A stretch of DNA of 64,000 nucleotides, from positions 30,180 through 94,179 of the forward strand of contig JAPLCF010000031.1 in NCBI GenBank assembly GCA_026392355.1, in the 5' to 3' direction. Every line of letters starts with the position of its first letter. Position 1 is the first letter of the stretch. Origin of the DNA: Actinomycetota bacterium (GTDB taxonomy: Bacteria > Actinomycetota > Thermoleophilia > Gaiellales > F1-60-MAGs149). Made by a program: the position numbers and the translations under genes. Of the stretch, positions 61,501 to 64,000 are shown piece by piece. The notes under the pieces were generated by a model. That model worked only from the letters and a program-made list of their open reading frames with translations. It was not told where the DNA came from and did not search any database.

Positions 61501-64000
61501 CGTCGTACCTCGGCTGGGTCAATAGCCAGGATTCGACGGTGCTGACCACGGTGCCGTCCTGCACTACGGCGTACACGACCACGACCAACGTCAACGACTC
61601 TACGACGCTACGGCAGACATCGTGCTCGGGCGCGGTCGCCGACAACTACTCGTTCACGTATCCGACCGGCGTCGTCACCGTCGGCAAGAAGCCGGTTGCC
61701 GTTACCGCCTCGAGCCCGACCGTCAACTACGCCGACGCGGTGCCCACGATCACGCCGGGGTACGTGGGCTTCATCAATGGCGCGACCTCAAGCGTCGTGT
61801 CGGGCATGAGCTGCACCACGACGTACACCGTCACGACGAACGTGGGTGTGACGCCGACGACGAGCTGCGCCAGCGGCACCTCGACGAACTACTCCTTCAC
61901 CTACACGGCGGGTACGGTCACCATCAACCAGAAGCCGGTGACGATCACGGCCTCGAGCCACACCATCGCCTTCGGCGCCGCGGTGCCGACGGTGACGCCG
62001 AGCGTGACGCTGGCCAACAGCCAGACGCTCGCCACGGGTGGCGTGATGACGACACAGCCGACGTGCTCCACGACCTATACGACGACCACGAATGTCGCCG
62101 CCGTCCTGGCCGATCGCACGACGAGCTGCACGGGCGCCGTCGCGAACAACTACGCGTTCTCGTACACCAGCGGTACGGTCACGATCCAGCAGAAGTCGGT
62201 GGCGATCACCGCCTCCAGCCCGAGCGTCGCGTACGGCGACGCCGTGCCGACCATCACGCCGTCGTTTGGGGCGTTCGCCGGTTCGGACACCTCGACCGTT
62301 CTGACGACGCAACCGATCTGCACCACGACGTACGTGACGACCTCAGCGTTCGGCACCGCGCCGACCACCTCGTGCTCGGGTGCCGTCGCCGCCAACTACT
62401 CGTTCACCTACACGGGCGGCACGGTCACGATCGCGAAGAAGCAGCTGACGATCACCGCCTCGAGCATCACGCCAACCTACGGCGATGCCGTGCCGACGGT
62501 CTCGCCGCAGTTCAGCGGCTGGGTCAACGGCCAGACCACCACGGCGCTGTCGACGCAGCCGACGTGTTCCACCACGTATACGACCTCGACGACCGTCGTC
62601 GCCGGTGGCACGACGAGCTGCTCGGGCGCAGCCGCGAGCAACTACTCCTTCGCCTATGTCGCCGGCACGGCCACCGTGCAGCGCAAGCTCGTGACGGTCA
62701 CACCGACGAACCTCACGCCGACGTACGGCGATGCGATCCCGTCCGTCTCCGTCCTCTCGTACTCCGGCTGGAAGTCGGGGGAGAGTCAGACGGTGCTGAC
62801 GGCCACGCCGACCTGCTCGACGACGTACGTCGTTACCTCGCCGGTAGCGAGTGCGCCGACGACGCAGTGTGCGGGAGCCGCTGCTGCCAACTACCAGTTC
62901 GCCTATCCGCTCGGCACGGTCACGATCGCACGCAAGGCAGCAGTCATCACCGCGTCGAGCCCGTCCCGTACGTTCGGCGACGCGGTGCCATCGGTGACAC
63001 CGATCTACACGAACCTCGCCAATAGTGAGGCCGGGGGAGACATCGTCACCACACAGCCGGTCTGTGTGACGACGTACATCACCACCTCAGCCTTCGGCAC
63101 GACGCCGACGACTTCCTGCTCCGGCGCGACTGCCGCCAACTACACGTTCTCGTACACGGCCGGCTCGGTCGCCATCTCGCGCAAGTCGATCACCGTGACT
63201 GCCTCGAGTCCGACCGTGACGTATGGCGATCCGATCCCGGTGATCAACCCCTCGTACTCGGTGTTCGCCAACAGCGACACGGCCTCGGTCGTGACGGGCA
63301 TCACGTGCACGACGACCTACGTGCGGACGGCGATCGTCGCGTCGTCGCCGACGACGATCTGCTCGGGTGCGACGGCGGCGAACTATTCGTTCTCCTACAC
63401 GGGTGGCACCGTCACGATCCAGCGTGCGACGGTGACGGTGACGGCGTCGAGTCCGGCGGTGACGTATGGCGATGCGGTGCCGGCGATCACGCCGAGCTAT
63501 TCGGCCTTCCAGAACAGCGATACGGCGTCGGTGATCTCGGGCCAGTCGTGTTCGACGGTGTACGAGGTGACGAGTGCGGTGGCGACGACGCCGGCGACGA
63601 CGTGTTCGGGTGGCACGGCGGCGAACTACACCGTCGCGTACACCGCCGGGCGCGTGACGATTCAGCGTGCGACGTTGCATGTGACGGCGTCGAGTCCGGC
63701 GGTGACGTATGGCGATGCGGTGCCGGCGATCACGCCGTCGTATGCGGATCTGTTGAATGGTGATCTGCCGAGCGTGGTGAGTGGCCAGTCGTGCTCGACG
63801 GCATATGTGGTGACGAGTGCGGTCGCGACGACGCCGGCGACGACGTGTCAGGGCGGTACGGCGGCGAACTACACCGTCGCGTACACGGCCGGGCGCGTGA
63901 CGATTCAGCGTGCGACGTTGCATGTGACGGCGTCGAGTCCGGCGGTGACGTATGGCGATGCGGTGCCGACGGTCACGCCGTCGTATGCGGATCTGTTGAA
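43545..64000 (+). CDS. giant secreted repeat protein 2 (LamG, Ig-like, ALK/LTK-type glycine-rich and MBG repeats), runs off the window
   Basis: The frame is open from GTG 43545 to the last base: at least 6,818 codons. The N-terminus (RRIPTLRSALLIFGLTLGF) is a signal peptide cleaved near residue 50. In order: LamG domain (about 80-250), cadherin-like domain (about 296-382; FDAYLPGYDPAGSVTF), TFSE-type Ig repeats, a Gly-rich domain (about 1042-1256), four Ig-like domains with AYYST motifs (47611-48830), more Ig domains, glycine-rich domains with GGGGGATDxR and VAGGGGG (about 2054-2307, 2732-3019, 3805-4036 and 5141-5381), and from about residue 3103 some 37 MBG repeats to the edge. MBG units carry VTASSxxVTYGDAVP, a cysteine in PTCSTTY and another in TSCSGAxAxNYSF. 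Head and order match giant protein 1, so the two are paralogues. The start could also be TTG 43626, but that would remove the basic n-region of the signal peptide. Confidence 0.9.
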   Translation, partial: MVTLVTKKPNQRCGSPALRRIPTLRSALLIFGLTLGFSALLLGFAARTQAAPASPAVITAAADQSRLFTLPTPPAAPADPMPPTDKVTIPDNPALALGSAFTLQAWVRPATDSGEQTILEKRQSYSLAFRNGTLQYQLDSELTGTRGIWFDTQLVLLPNRWTHVTLVKSGQTVTVYLNGTAEYTQSLFANDEFAVSYGIPTLITVNTNPLLIGSDLRENAPFGGRISDVSIWSTARSASVIAATYDLRFAASVGTWFLDETLGPTAYNSSQAVGSILNGTYTGTATSSDVPTLGTRLNINDTPAFDAYLPGYDPAGSVTFAAATTPTLGTFDITDPSSGAFTLTPDINANGLDSFGYTVTNGSTTTAERTYAVRITDATKPSVTGFTTTSGAFNHDATQTFTLTFSEPVTGIVAGDFTNLGDATGCSIDPGDDTGATRTVTVSSCSEGTLQLRFAANGAADAVGNTGPAAAVSTTVITVDRTPPAVSSFTTTLTGMTRITPQVYTLTFSESVTGITAADFTNVGTSTGCVFDPGADTGSTRTVSISSCANGTLQPRLRADAADDLSGTAGPAAAVTVGSAITLDTVPPTSFATISRTATNNPTVTVSYTASDVGTVQTIDAYYSTSMSMTFPEPCGQTTSSAASGSVACDLPANDPVDGSRSTDGTYYIWTVATDSAGNVEATPLTYDAQIILDRVPPLLSSFTTTSATVSGATTFTYSLTFSESVTGIGSGDFRNRGTATGCTFNPGTDNGSTRTLTVTGCSTGTLTPAFAATGAQDLAGNLGPATEQNATPTVTIDRAAPTLANFALAGTEGSTMTFSPSSFAAPFSDDRALEPDSIKIKTLPSSGVLWFGASLVTVNQVIPYNDLGQLTYVPVDYANGTFTFTVTASDGVNSSSPATTVSVVLAPVTNQPTVTYIDPLTGANEDQTFTITYAALLASSDAVARDATLKFRIESVVTGTVTKGGVAVTPSVTAIGPGESFVWTPPANAYGLLNAFTVRAYDGTNASASAILVQAQVAAQACPTNDTVASGWNIRQVTATGECSWVAPAGVTSIQTLVVGGGGGGGAGVHTLGGTFYTGGGGGAGGLVNNTGYSVSPGSSYRITVGTGGAVGATGGGSAFGPLTANGGGYGGDGVSAASTATASAIAGGSGGSGGGGGAPYNGTAGAGGSATSGQGNAGNAGASGTSRVGGAGGGAGGTPSGSARTFTGSSVTYARGGSGRGTAAAQATVANSGNGGDANTAGSSGVVMLRWATATPTVATIADQGTNSNTTISGIAVTVGDTDTAVGSLTVTATSSNTTVVPNANITVGGSGANRTLSITPATGQSGTSTITVNVTDGATTASTAFVLTVGDLVKPVSSGSITATQTNATTVAVVFTASDVGGLASIRAYYSTSAALTSPTLCATLVSTATSGTLNCAIPSTPATYYVFTRSTDAANNVEDIPVSADDSIVFMPAATLGTITPTYTNSTSVAVAYTATITDNLQSVSAYYSTSGALTSPTLCGTTTSSAASGTITCTLPNTQATYYVWTQSRDTFGNVEVAPGFANDTIAYDTTAPVTVTSTATTQIGTTAVTNVAVAITETGVMVSGTLYYSTNANMSGAVSCGSWTSASTSLTGQTCTLPATDGTYYLAARGTDLAGNTEAMHTTGDDSIILDRVAPVSSGAITATLTNNVAVPVAYTASDANTITNVTAYYSTAVGLTSPTQCGTVTSAATSGTITCTLPSSTATYYVYTRTTDLAGNVETAPGTADDSIALDVTAPAAIVPDLNAASDSGSSTTDNVTATRTPTIDVVTWESGATIVVTATSPGQTTVSCTATASSCVLPSLVDGTWTVTARQTDPAGNQSAAGSSLAFRVDNTAPVVTSFAYSANSAGGTTYAIAFDEIVTGLAASDFTMGGTATGWSVTAVSGSGAGPYTVTLTGANRGTLVPRLAADGIINQVNLTGPTLAGDSSASTAQEPWLTAQPSISTTISGSTQTFTLVANDGTWVAIPGGSATRKWQYSSNGGTTWADYPSATGATLTPSSGYSGNVFRLVVTYVNAHGTAIVASPGQVFKWFTATGAEQTWAVPASATSIAFDIAGGKGGEMPASNYADPDMAGLGGRVQGTLTGIAGTTVRVNVGGVGGAGQSYYNFGYTMAASGGFNGGGSTWMNSCSDGSYYSKVGGGGGGATDLRTGAALTTRLIVAGGGGGDGTSLSTGSGRSGNGGGLVGQAAFDGATGGTQSAGGIAAHSSYGQDGSLGYGGSNTNCFGGGGGGGYYGGGAGGVWYNGAGGSSYTNPANVADPVHTQGYSGSDGSGFAVFSYALVPAAKVVTIDPYSGPISGRFPLTFSVSFTDTPTDLTMSDLVTTGTATGWDITSMVGYGMGPYMITVSPNGSETEGTVGVALGAGAVTVGGVSAPSTLQDSTAKVTIDLTGPAVSSFTTAALTPTNAATLTYTLTLNSATLGIANADFSNGGTATGCTFASTGSGVTRTVTISSCGEGTVVPRFTPSTAVTDAYANQTTFGSYDGRSTLIDRTAPTAPTTPDLVTASDTGQSATDDLTNVTSPTVSIGSLESDASAVITATRVGYSNVTCSIASSGITSGVGSCVLSGLAAGGSWSITARQTDYAATLGPASSALSVTIDTTAPTASWTTLPDSLVTGMTATYGITYSEPVYGVASVDLSNASTATSCAFDPGDDLGATRTVIVSSCSDGGLVARFAAGGAFDIAGNVGPASATTASATTAMRKLYDFASHTFTPCGSAGRIGPAQSSCATGYGTSWSSNATLYTVTSGIQYWQVPVTGTYEIAAAGAYGGTTYSGAGIVVQGRVELIAGQMLKIIVGQSGVAHSFSSGGGGGSFVTTAANIPIVVAGGGGGMGTSVGTSTNRGLDAVRTTGGSSGSGPGGGSGGTLGGAGGASAWDYNYGNVAYGGAGLTGSSVGWSFVGTNALSFVAGGTGGAGDYSSGGFGGGGGAAYSGGGGGGYSGGGAGGGGAAAWGYGGGGGGSFTAADVSHVEYLSTSDFGGSGNMATGYVTIRAARSVQTVTFPAPTAMTYGDTAQALTASTNSGLAITYLSQTPMVCSVVSGAVLPLKSGTCTIQAYNTGNASWDADTAARSLTITKAALTITASSPTLNYGDAVPTITPSYTGLQYGESAAAGLTVQPTCSTVYTATSTAGTTPATTCTGATSDKYTISYTAGAVTVNQRPVTITASSHTLAFGAAVPTVTFTLGNMANSQTSTAFSTQPTCTTTYQDGDVPSVANTTQCSGAVATNYAFSYVGGVITTTPKTITVTGSSHTRVYGDTDIPAPTPSYSGWENGDTDANLTALATCTTNYTATTTVPAGASTSCSGAAAPNYNFTYVSGAVTVTKRFVTVTASNGTTTYGTTAPTITPSYGSEWVNSQSSSVVSGMLCTSAWTVTSQVAETPRTYCYNGTATNYQFTYVDGAVTITQKPVTVTASSPSVLYGAAIPTITASYSGLVNGATQATFTTPPTCVTAYTVLDNVGQTPSTSCSGAVAANYSFPTYVPGAVTITKRTITVRAQSYNVTYGDVKPTITVASYTGWVNGQDETTVGMTGMTCNSASYLVTTPTTSVPSTNCTGATSPNYQFTYQAGSITIGKKQLDVTASSASLQYGDALPTITASYSGWVNSEGTGNLSTVPICTTAHTPTTAVAATPPSTSCWGGTATNYAFNYVNGSVAISRRAVTIAASSPTVTYGDTLGTVRVLPAVTTAINPATTNVLTLNATDGAWTGAVGETASRQWQQSTNGGTTWTDISSQTAATYTVPAADLTAGTKAFRLKVTWTKADSTSISAVSVGRVWKGFAYTGAEQSWTVPTGVASAQIDLVGARGGTYGYGTGGLGGRVSGTLPVTAASTLYVEVAGAGSSYLGGWNGGARGYGTGGGGGGATDVRQGGNAVANRVLVAGGGGGEGGANGSAPYPSGGLGGGLVGGNGTANIASDSTYYAGFGGSQVAGGARGSYGGVCGTAGSLASGGAACTSYGGGGGGGYYGGGGGYYNGGGGGSSYTAGTVTNPVHFQGYANATTNGYATVAYQVSASTALTGAVDVVHPRFTLANFENASVFTTQPTCTTAYTPTTAVAATAADRITECSGAAAANYTFSYTSGVVTVQRKTVNVTASNASVTYGDARPTITPSYLGWVNGQDEAVLTTTPTCTTPYLPTTSVAAGSTTSCSGAAAANYSFTYTAGTVTVARKGAVVTASDSNVTYGDPIPVVTPAYSGLVNGEGAGIISTIPVCTTTYTVLSNYGTTPTTSCTGVGAANYSFSYVGGTVTIYKKNVVVTASSTTVAYGANVPGITPSYVGWVNAQGPSVLTQTPLCSTTYNSTDGILVIPSTSCSGADALNYTFSYTNGSVTIIRKNINVTASSDTAVYGDASVATPTPSYSGWVNGQSQTILTATPTCSTTYQSTSSVAAGASTSCSGATAANYSFTYIPGTITVTRKGVVVTASSPTVSYGSSPPAISPSYSGFMNGENSSVVSNTTCSSLYTVTTNVGVTPSTSCANAVAANYSFTYTNGFVTVAQRRVVMTASSPVVFYGSSVPTVGFSLTNMANGQDSTVFSTQPTCTTAYTATDVVGARPVTSCTGAAADNYWFVYTDAYVDIRPAVITITASSHTRVYGDTSVPTITPTFTGWQNGNSESILATQPTCATAYTNLSTVAAGARTYCSGAVGGNYTFTYVDGAVTVTRATIMVTASSVPSIIYGAAVPTITPGYSGFVNGESSSVITNTTCSTTYTVTSAFGTTPTTSCANATAANYRFDYTSGTVTIAKRTITVTASSPTRTYGDAVPAITPSYAGYVNSQNTSAFDTLATCATAYTVLSNAASSPSTTCSGASALNYQFSYVPGTVTVNKKQVTITATSHTVTYGDAKPTVTPYSYTGWVNSQNETTVTITGLTCDSATYTISTSATLTPSTDCTGATSTNYSFAYVAGSITIQRQPLMITASSPTVTYGDPVPAITPGYVGLVNAETAAANLTTAARCVTAYTVTSNAGTTPSTSCWGATSPNYDISYTAGSVTINRKPITITATSQTVTYGDTTTTLQVLPTVDTVISPTAGTPLTLQANDGIWTGAGGESTSRKWQYSTDAGTTWNDFAPAQTGTTYTPPTADLTTRAYRAVVTYLQTDTSTISVATTGRRYAGYAYTGAAQTFAVPAGVTSATVDLIGARGGQLASPTSTAGLGGRVQGVLTVTPSSTLYVYVGQTTATTAAAYNGGGTGYGTGAGGGGATDVRTTGGVWSLSASLSSRQLVAGGGGGAGGADGGTPHGNGGGAGGGLVAASGAAKTQTNSKFYGGGGGTQAAGGEAGLAGGSACAAAGTSGTGGAGCSSTNAGGGGGGYYGGGGGHTSGGGGGSSYASGSVARFTQAAGYANATGNGYAVIAYDVSVARGVAGTTGVVAPSLSLPNFEDASALTTKASCTTPYTVLTNVAAVVADRATACSSAAASNYDFSYATGAVTVQQKAVTVTASSASVTYNDAVPTITPIYAGWVNGQNEAVLTTVPNCSTNYTTATSVAATLANRTTTCSGAVAANYSFSYPTGSVTVGKKNVDVTARSYTVNYADAVPTVLADYVGFVNGATSSVISGQSCSTTYTVTTRVGVTPTTSCSGGTATDYSFTYFGGTVTINQKPVTITASSHSVTYGDAVPTITPSVTLANGQTLATAGVMSTQPTCSTTYATTTNVAAILADRTTSCTGAIANDYAFSYTAGAVTVGRKGVTVTASSPSVTYGDPIPTITPSYLGWVNGQSETVLTTVPSCTTAYLTTTAVNASTTLRQTSCSGAVADNYSFTYPTGLVTVGKKNVDVTASSPTVNYADAVPTISPSYNGFINGATSTVVSSMSCTTTYTVTTRVGTTPTTSCASGTSTNYSFTYFAGTVTINQKPVTITASSHSVTYGDAVPTVTPSVTLANGQTLATAGVMSTQPTCSTTYATTTNVAAVLANRTTSCTGAVANDYSFSYTAGAVTVGRKGVTVTASSPTVTYGDAVPTITPSYLGWVNSQDSTVLTTVPSCTTAYTTTTNVNDSTTLRQTSCSGAVADNYSFTYPTGVVTVGKKPVAVTASSPTVNYADAVPTITPGYVGFINGATSSVVSGMSCTTTYTVTTNVGVTPTTSCASGTSTNYSFTYTAGTVTINQKPVTITASSHTIAFGAAVPTVTPSVTLANSQTLATGGVMTTQPTCSTTYTTTTNVAAVLADRTTSCTGAVANNYAFSYTSGTVTIQQKSVAITASSPSVAYGDAVPTITPSFGAFAGSDTSTVLTTQPICTTTYVTTSAFGTAPTTSCSGAVAANYSFTYTGGTVTIAKKQLTITASSITPTYGDAVPTVSPQFSGWVNGQTTTALSTQPTCSTTYTTSTTVVAGGTTSCSGAAASNYSFAYVAGTATVQRKLVTVTPTNLTPTYGDAIPSVSVLSYSGWKSGESQTVLTATPTCSTTYVVTSPVASAPTTQCAGAAAANYQFAYPLGTVTIARKAAVITASSPSRTFGDAVPSVTPIYTNLANSEAGGDIVTTQPVCVTTYITTSAFGTTPTTSCSGATAANYTFSYTAGSVAISRKSITVTASSPTVTYGDPIPVINPSYSVFANSDTASVVTGITCTTTYVRTAIVASSPTTICSGATAANYSFSYTGGTVTIQRATVTVTASSPAVTYGDAVPAITPSYSAFQNSDTASVISGQSCSTVYEVTSAVATTPATTCSGGTAANYTVAYTAGRVTIQRATLHVTASSPAVTYGDAVPAITPSYADLLNGDLPSVVSGQSCSTAYVVTSAVATTPATTCQGGTAANYTVAYTAGRVTIQRATLHVTASSPAVTYGDAVPTVTPSYADLL
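46670..47310 (+). other. glycine-rich domain, phage-tail-like type, in giant protein 2
   Basis: It enters with CSWVAPAGVTSIQTLVVG, runs through dense GGGGG segments and closes with SGVVMLRWA. Giant protein 1 has the same type of domain at about 29810-30595. It differs from the four later glycine-rich domains, which carry GGGGGATDxR. Confidence 0.7.
49434..50466 (+). other. Ig-like plus ALK/LTK-type glycine-rich module 1
   Basis: An Ig-like domain with RKWQYSSNGGTTW (49434-49700) is followed by a glycine-rich domain (about 49706-50466) starting TGAEQTWAVPASATS. The latter shows GGGGGATDLR, LIVAGGGGG, GGGGGGYYGGGAGG and GGSSYTNP. This pattern matches the glycine-rich domain of the receptors ALK and LTK. 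Here the module sits between complete Ig domains. Confidence 0.7.
51741..52602 (+). other. ALK/LTK-type glycine-rich domain 2
   Basis: It starts KLYDFASHTFTPCGSAGRIG with two cysteines, then YWQVPVTGTYEIAAAGAYGG, LIAGQMLKIIVGQ and IVVAGGGGGMG, and closes with GGGSF and MATGYVTI. The leading part is the fuller form of the glycine-rich domain start, and no WQ-type Ig domain precedes it. Confidence 0.7.
54597..55860 (+). other. MBG repeat interrupted by an Ig + glycine-rich cassette (first case)
   Basis: An MBG unit opens normally (RAVTIAASSPTVTYGDT, to about 54647). About 1.05 kb then follows: an Ig-like domain with RQWQQSTNGGTTW and a glycine-rich domain with GGGGGATDVR (about 54957-55653). 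The MBG resumes with its second half (FENASVFTTQPTC, then ECSGAAAANYTFSY) from about 55700. Confidence 0.75.
58605..59920 (+). other. MBG repeat interrupted by an Ig + glycine-rich cassette (second case)
   Basis: An MBG unit opens with KPITITATSQTVTYGDT (to about 58652) and is broken by a cassette with RKWQYSTDAGTTW and a GGGGGATDVR glycine-rich domain (about 58965-59688). It resumes at about 59725 (PNFEDASALTTKASC, then CSSAAASNYDFSY). The break point is the same as in the 54597 case and the two cassettes are clearly related. Confidence 0.75.
60401..61918 (+). repeat. higher-order repeat: two 759-bp units of three MBG repeats
   Basis: The string encoding TINQKPVTITASSH occurs at 60401, 61160 and 61919, exactly 759 bases apart. 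Each 759-base unit holds three different MBG types in the same order (KPVTITASSH, KGVTVTASSP, then KNVDVTASSP or KPVAVTASSP). The third occurrence begins a unit that then diverges. Confidence 0.85.

Larger units (their letters stand above)
52851..64000 (+). repeat. array of about 37 MBG-type (YGX) repeats in giant gene 2
   Basis: Units of about 240-260 bases start at about 52851, 53100, 53350, 53600, 53845 and so on to 63915, where the window ends inside a unit. There are seven units, one interrupted unit, eleven units, one interrupted unit and about seventeen units. Each encodes roughly 80-86 residues with two conserved cysteines. The last units are nearly identical. Confidence 0.85.

Noticed and set aside
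52851..64000. CRISPR-like or satellite repeats
   Set aside because: The regular spacing of about 250 bases comes from protein repeats in an open frame. There are no short identical direct repeats with unique spacers.

Overview
The window is a GC-rich (roughly two-thirds GC by eye) bacterial chromosome segment, densely coding on both strands. Gene content (cytochrome c maturation system I, two tandem TatA proteins with TatC, a UbiA-type prenyltransferase, MoaC/MoaB, many GTG/TTG starts, apparently leaderless promoters) fits a high-GC actinobacterium. Class Thermoleophilia or a relative is my best guess, but no marker here proves it.

Layout. 1-2.6 kb: a leftward operon ccmA-ccmB-ccmC-ccmD-hemC, with hemC cut by the window edge. 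2.6-6.5 kb: a divergent aromatic amino acid lyase homologue without the MIO triad, a CapA-type phosphoesterase-like protein, a PfkB sugar kinase and a small membrane protein. 6.5-10.5 kb: tatA-tatA-tatC, an amidohydrolase, a membrane-anchored TPR protein and tRNA-Lys(CTT). 10.5-25.2 kb: ordinary metabolism and transport: an Ntn-type amide hydrolase, an Old Yellow Enzyme, an MFS transporter, two PLP aminotransferases, cysteine dioxygenase, moaC-moaB, an ABC-2 exporter pair followed by a broken CocE/NonD hydrolase gene, a UbiA prenyltransferase, and three secreted proteins of unknown function. 25.2-28.9 kb: a 45-bp perfect inverted repeat, a thioesterase/phzF pair, a DUF433-DUF5615 toxin-antitoxin-like pair, and an NRAMP metal transporter with an operator-like palindrome over its -10 box.

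28.9-64 kb is dominated by two giant genes for secreted repeat proteins, separated only by a small GAP-family membrane protein. The first (28991-42718, about 4,570 residues if repaired) has a signal peptide, LamG, Gly-rich, LamG, about 18 Ig-like repeats, 8 VCBS repeats, MBG/YDG-like Ig domains, Fn3 and an unusual C-terminal domain. Two frame changes interrupt it, each at the 3' end of an identical 142-bp repeat. The second (43545 to beyond 64000) is open for at least 6,818 codons. It starts with a paralogous signal peptide-LamG-Ig head and continues through Ig-like domains, one Gly-rich domain, four ALK/LTK-type glycine-rich domains and about 37 two-cysteine MBG repeats. Twice, an Ig plus glycine-rich cassette of about 1 kb sits inside an MBG repeat at the same point. 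The two giants share upstream sequence signals and probably build large extracellular fibres or adhesins. This is the most interesting part of the window.

No stretch longer than 300 bases lacks a gene. No rRNA, CRISPR array, insertion sequence or prophage was seen.
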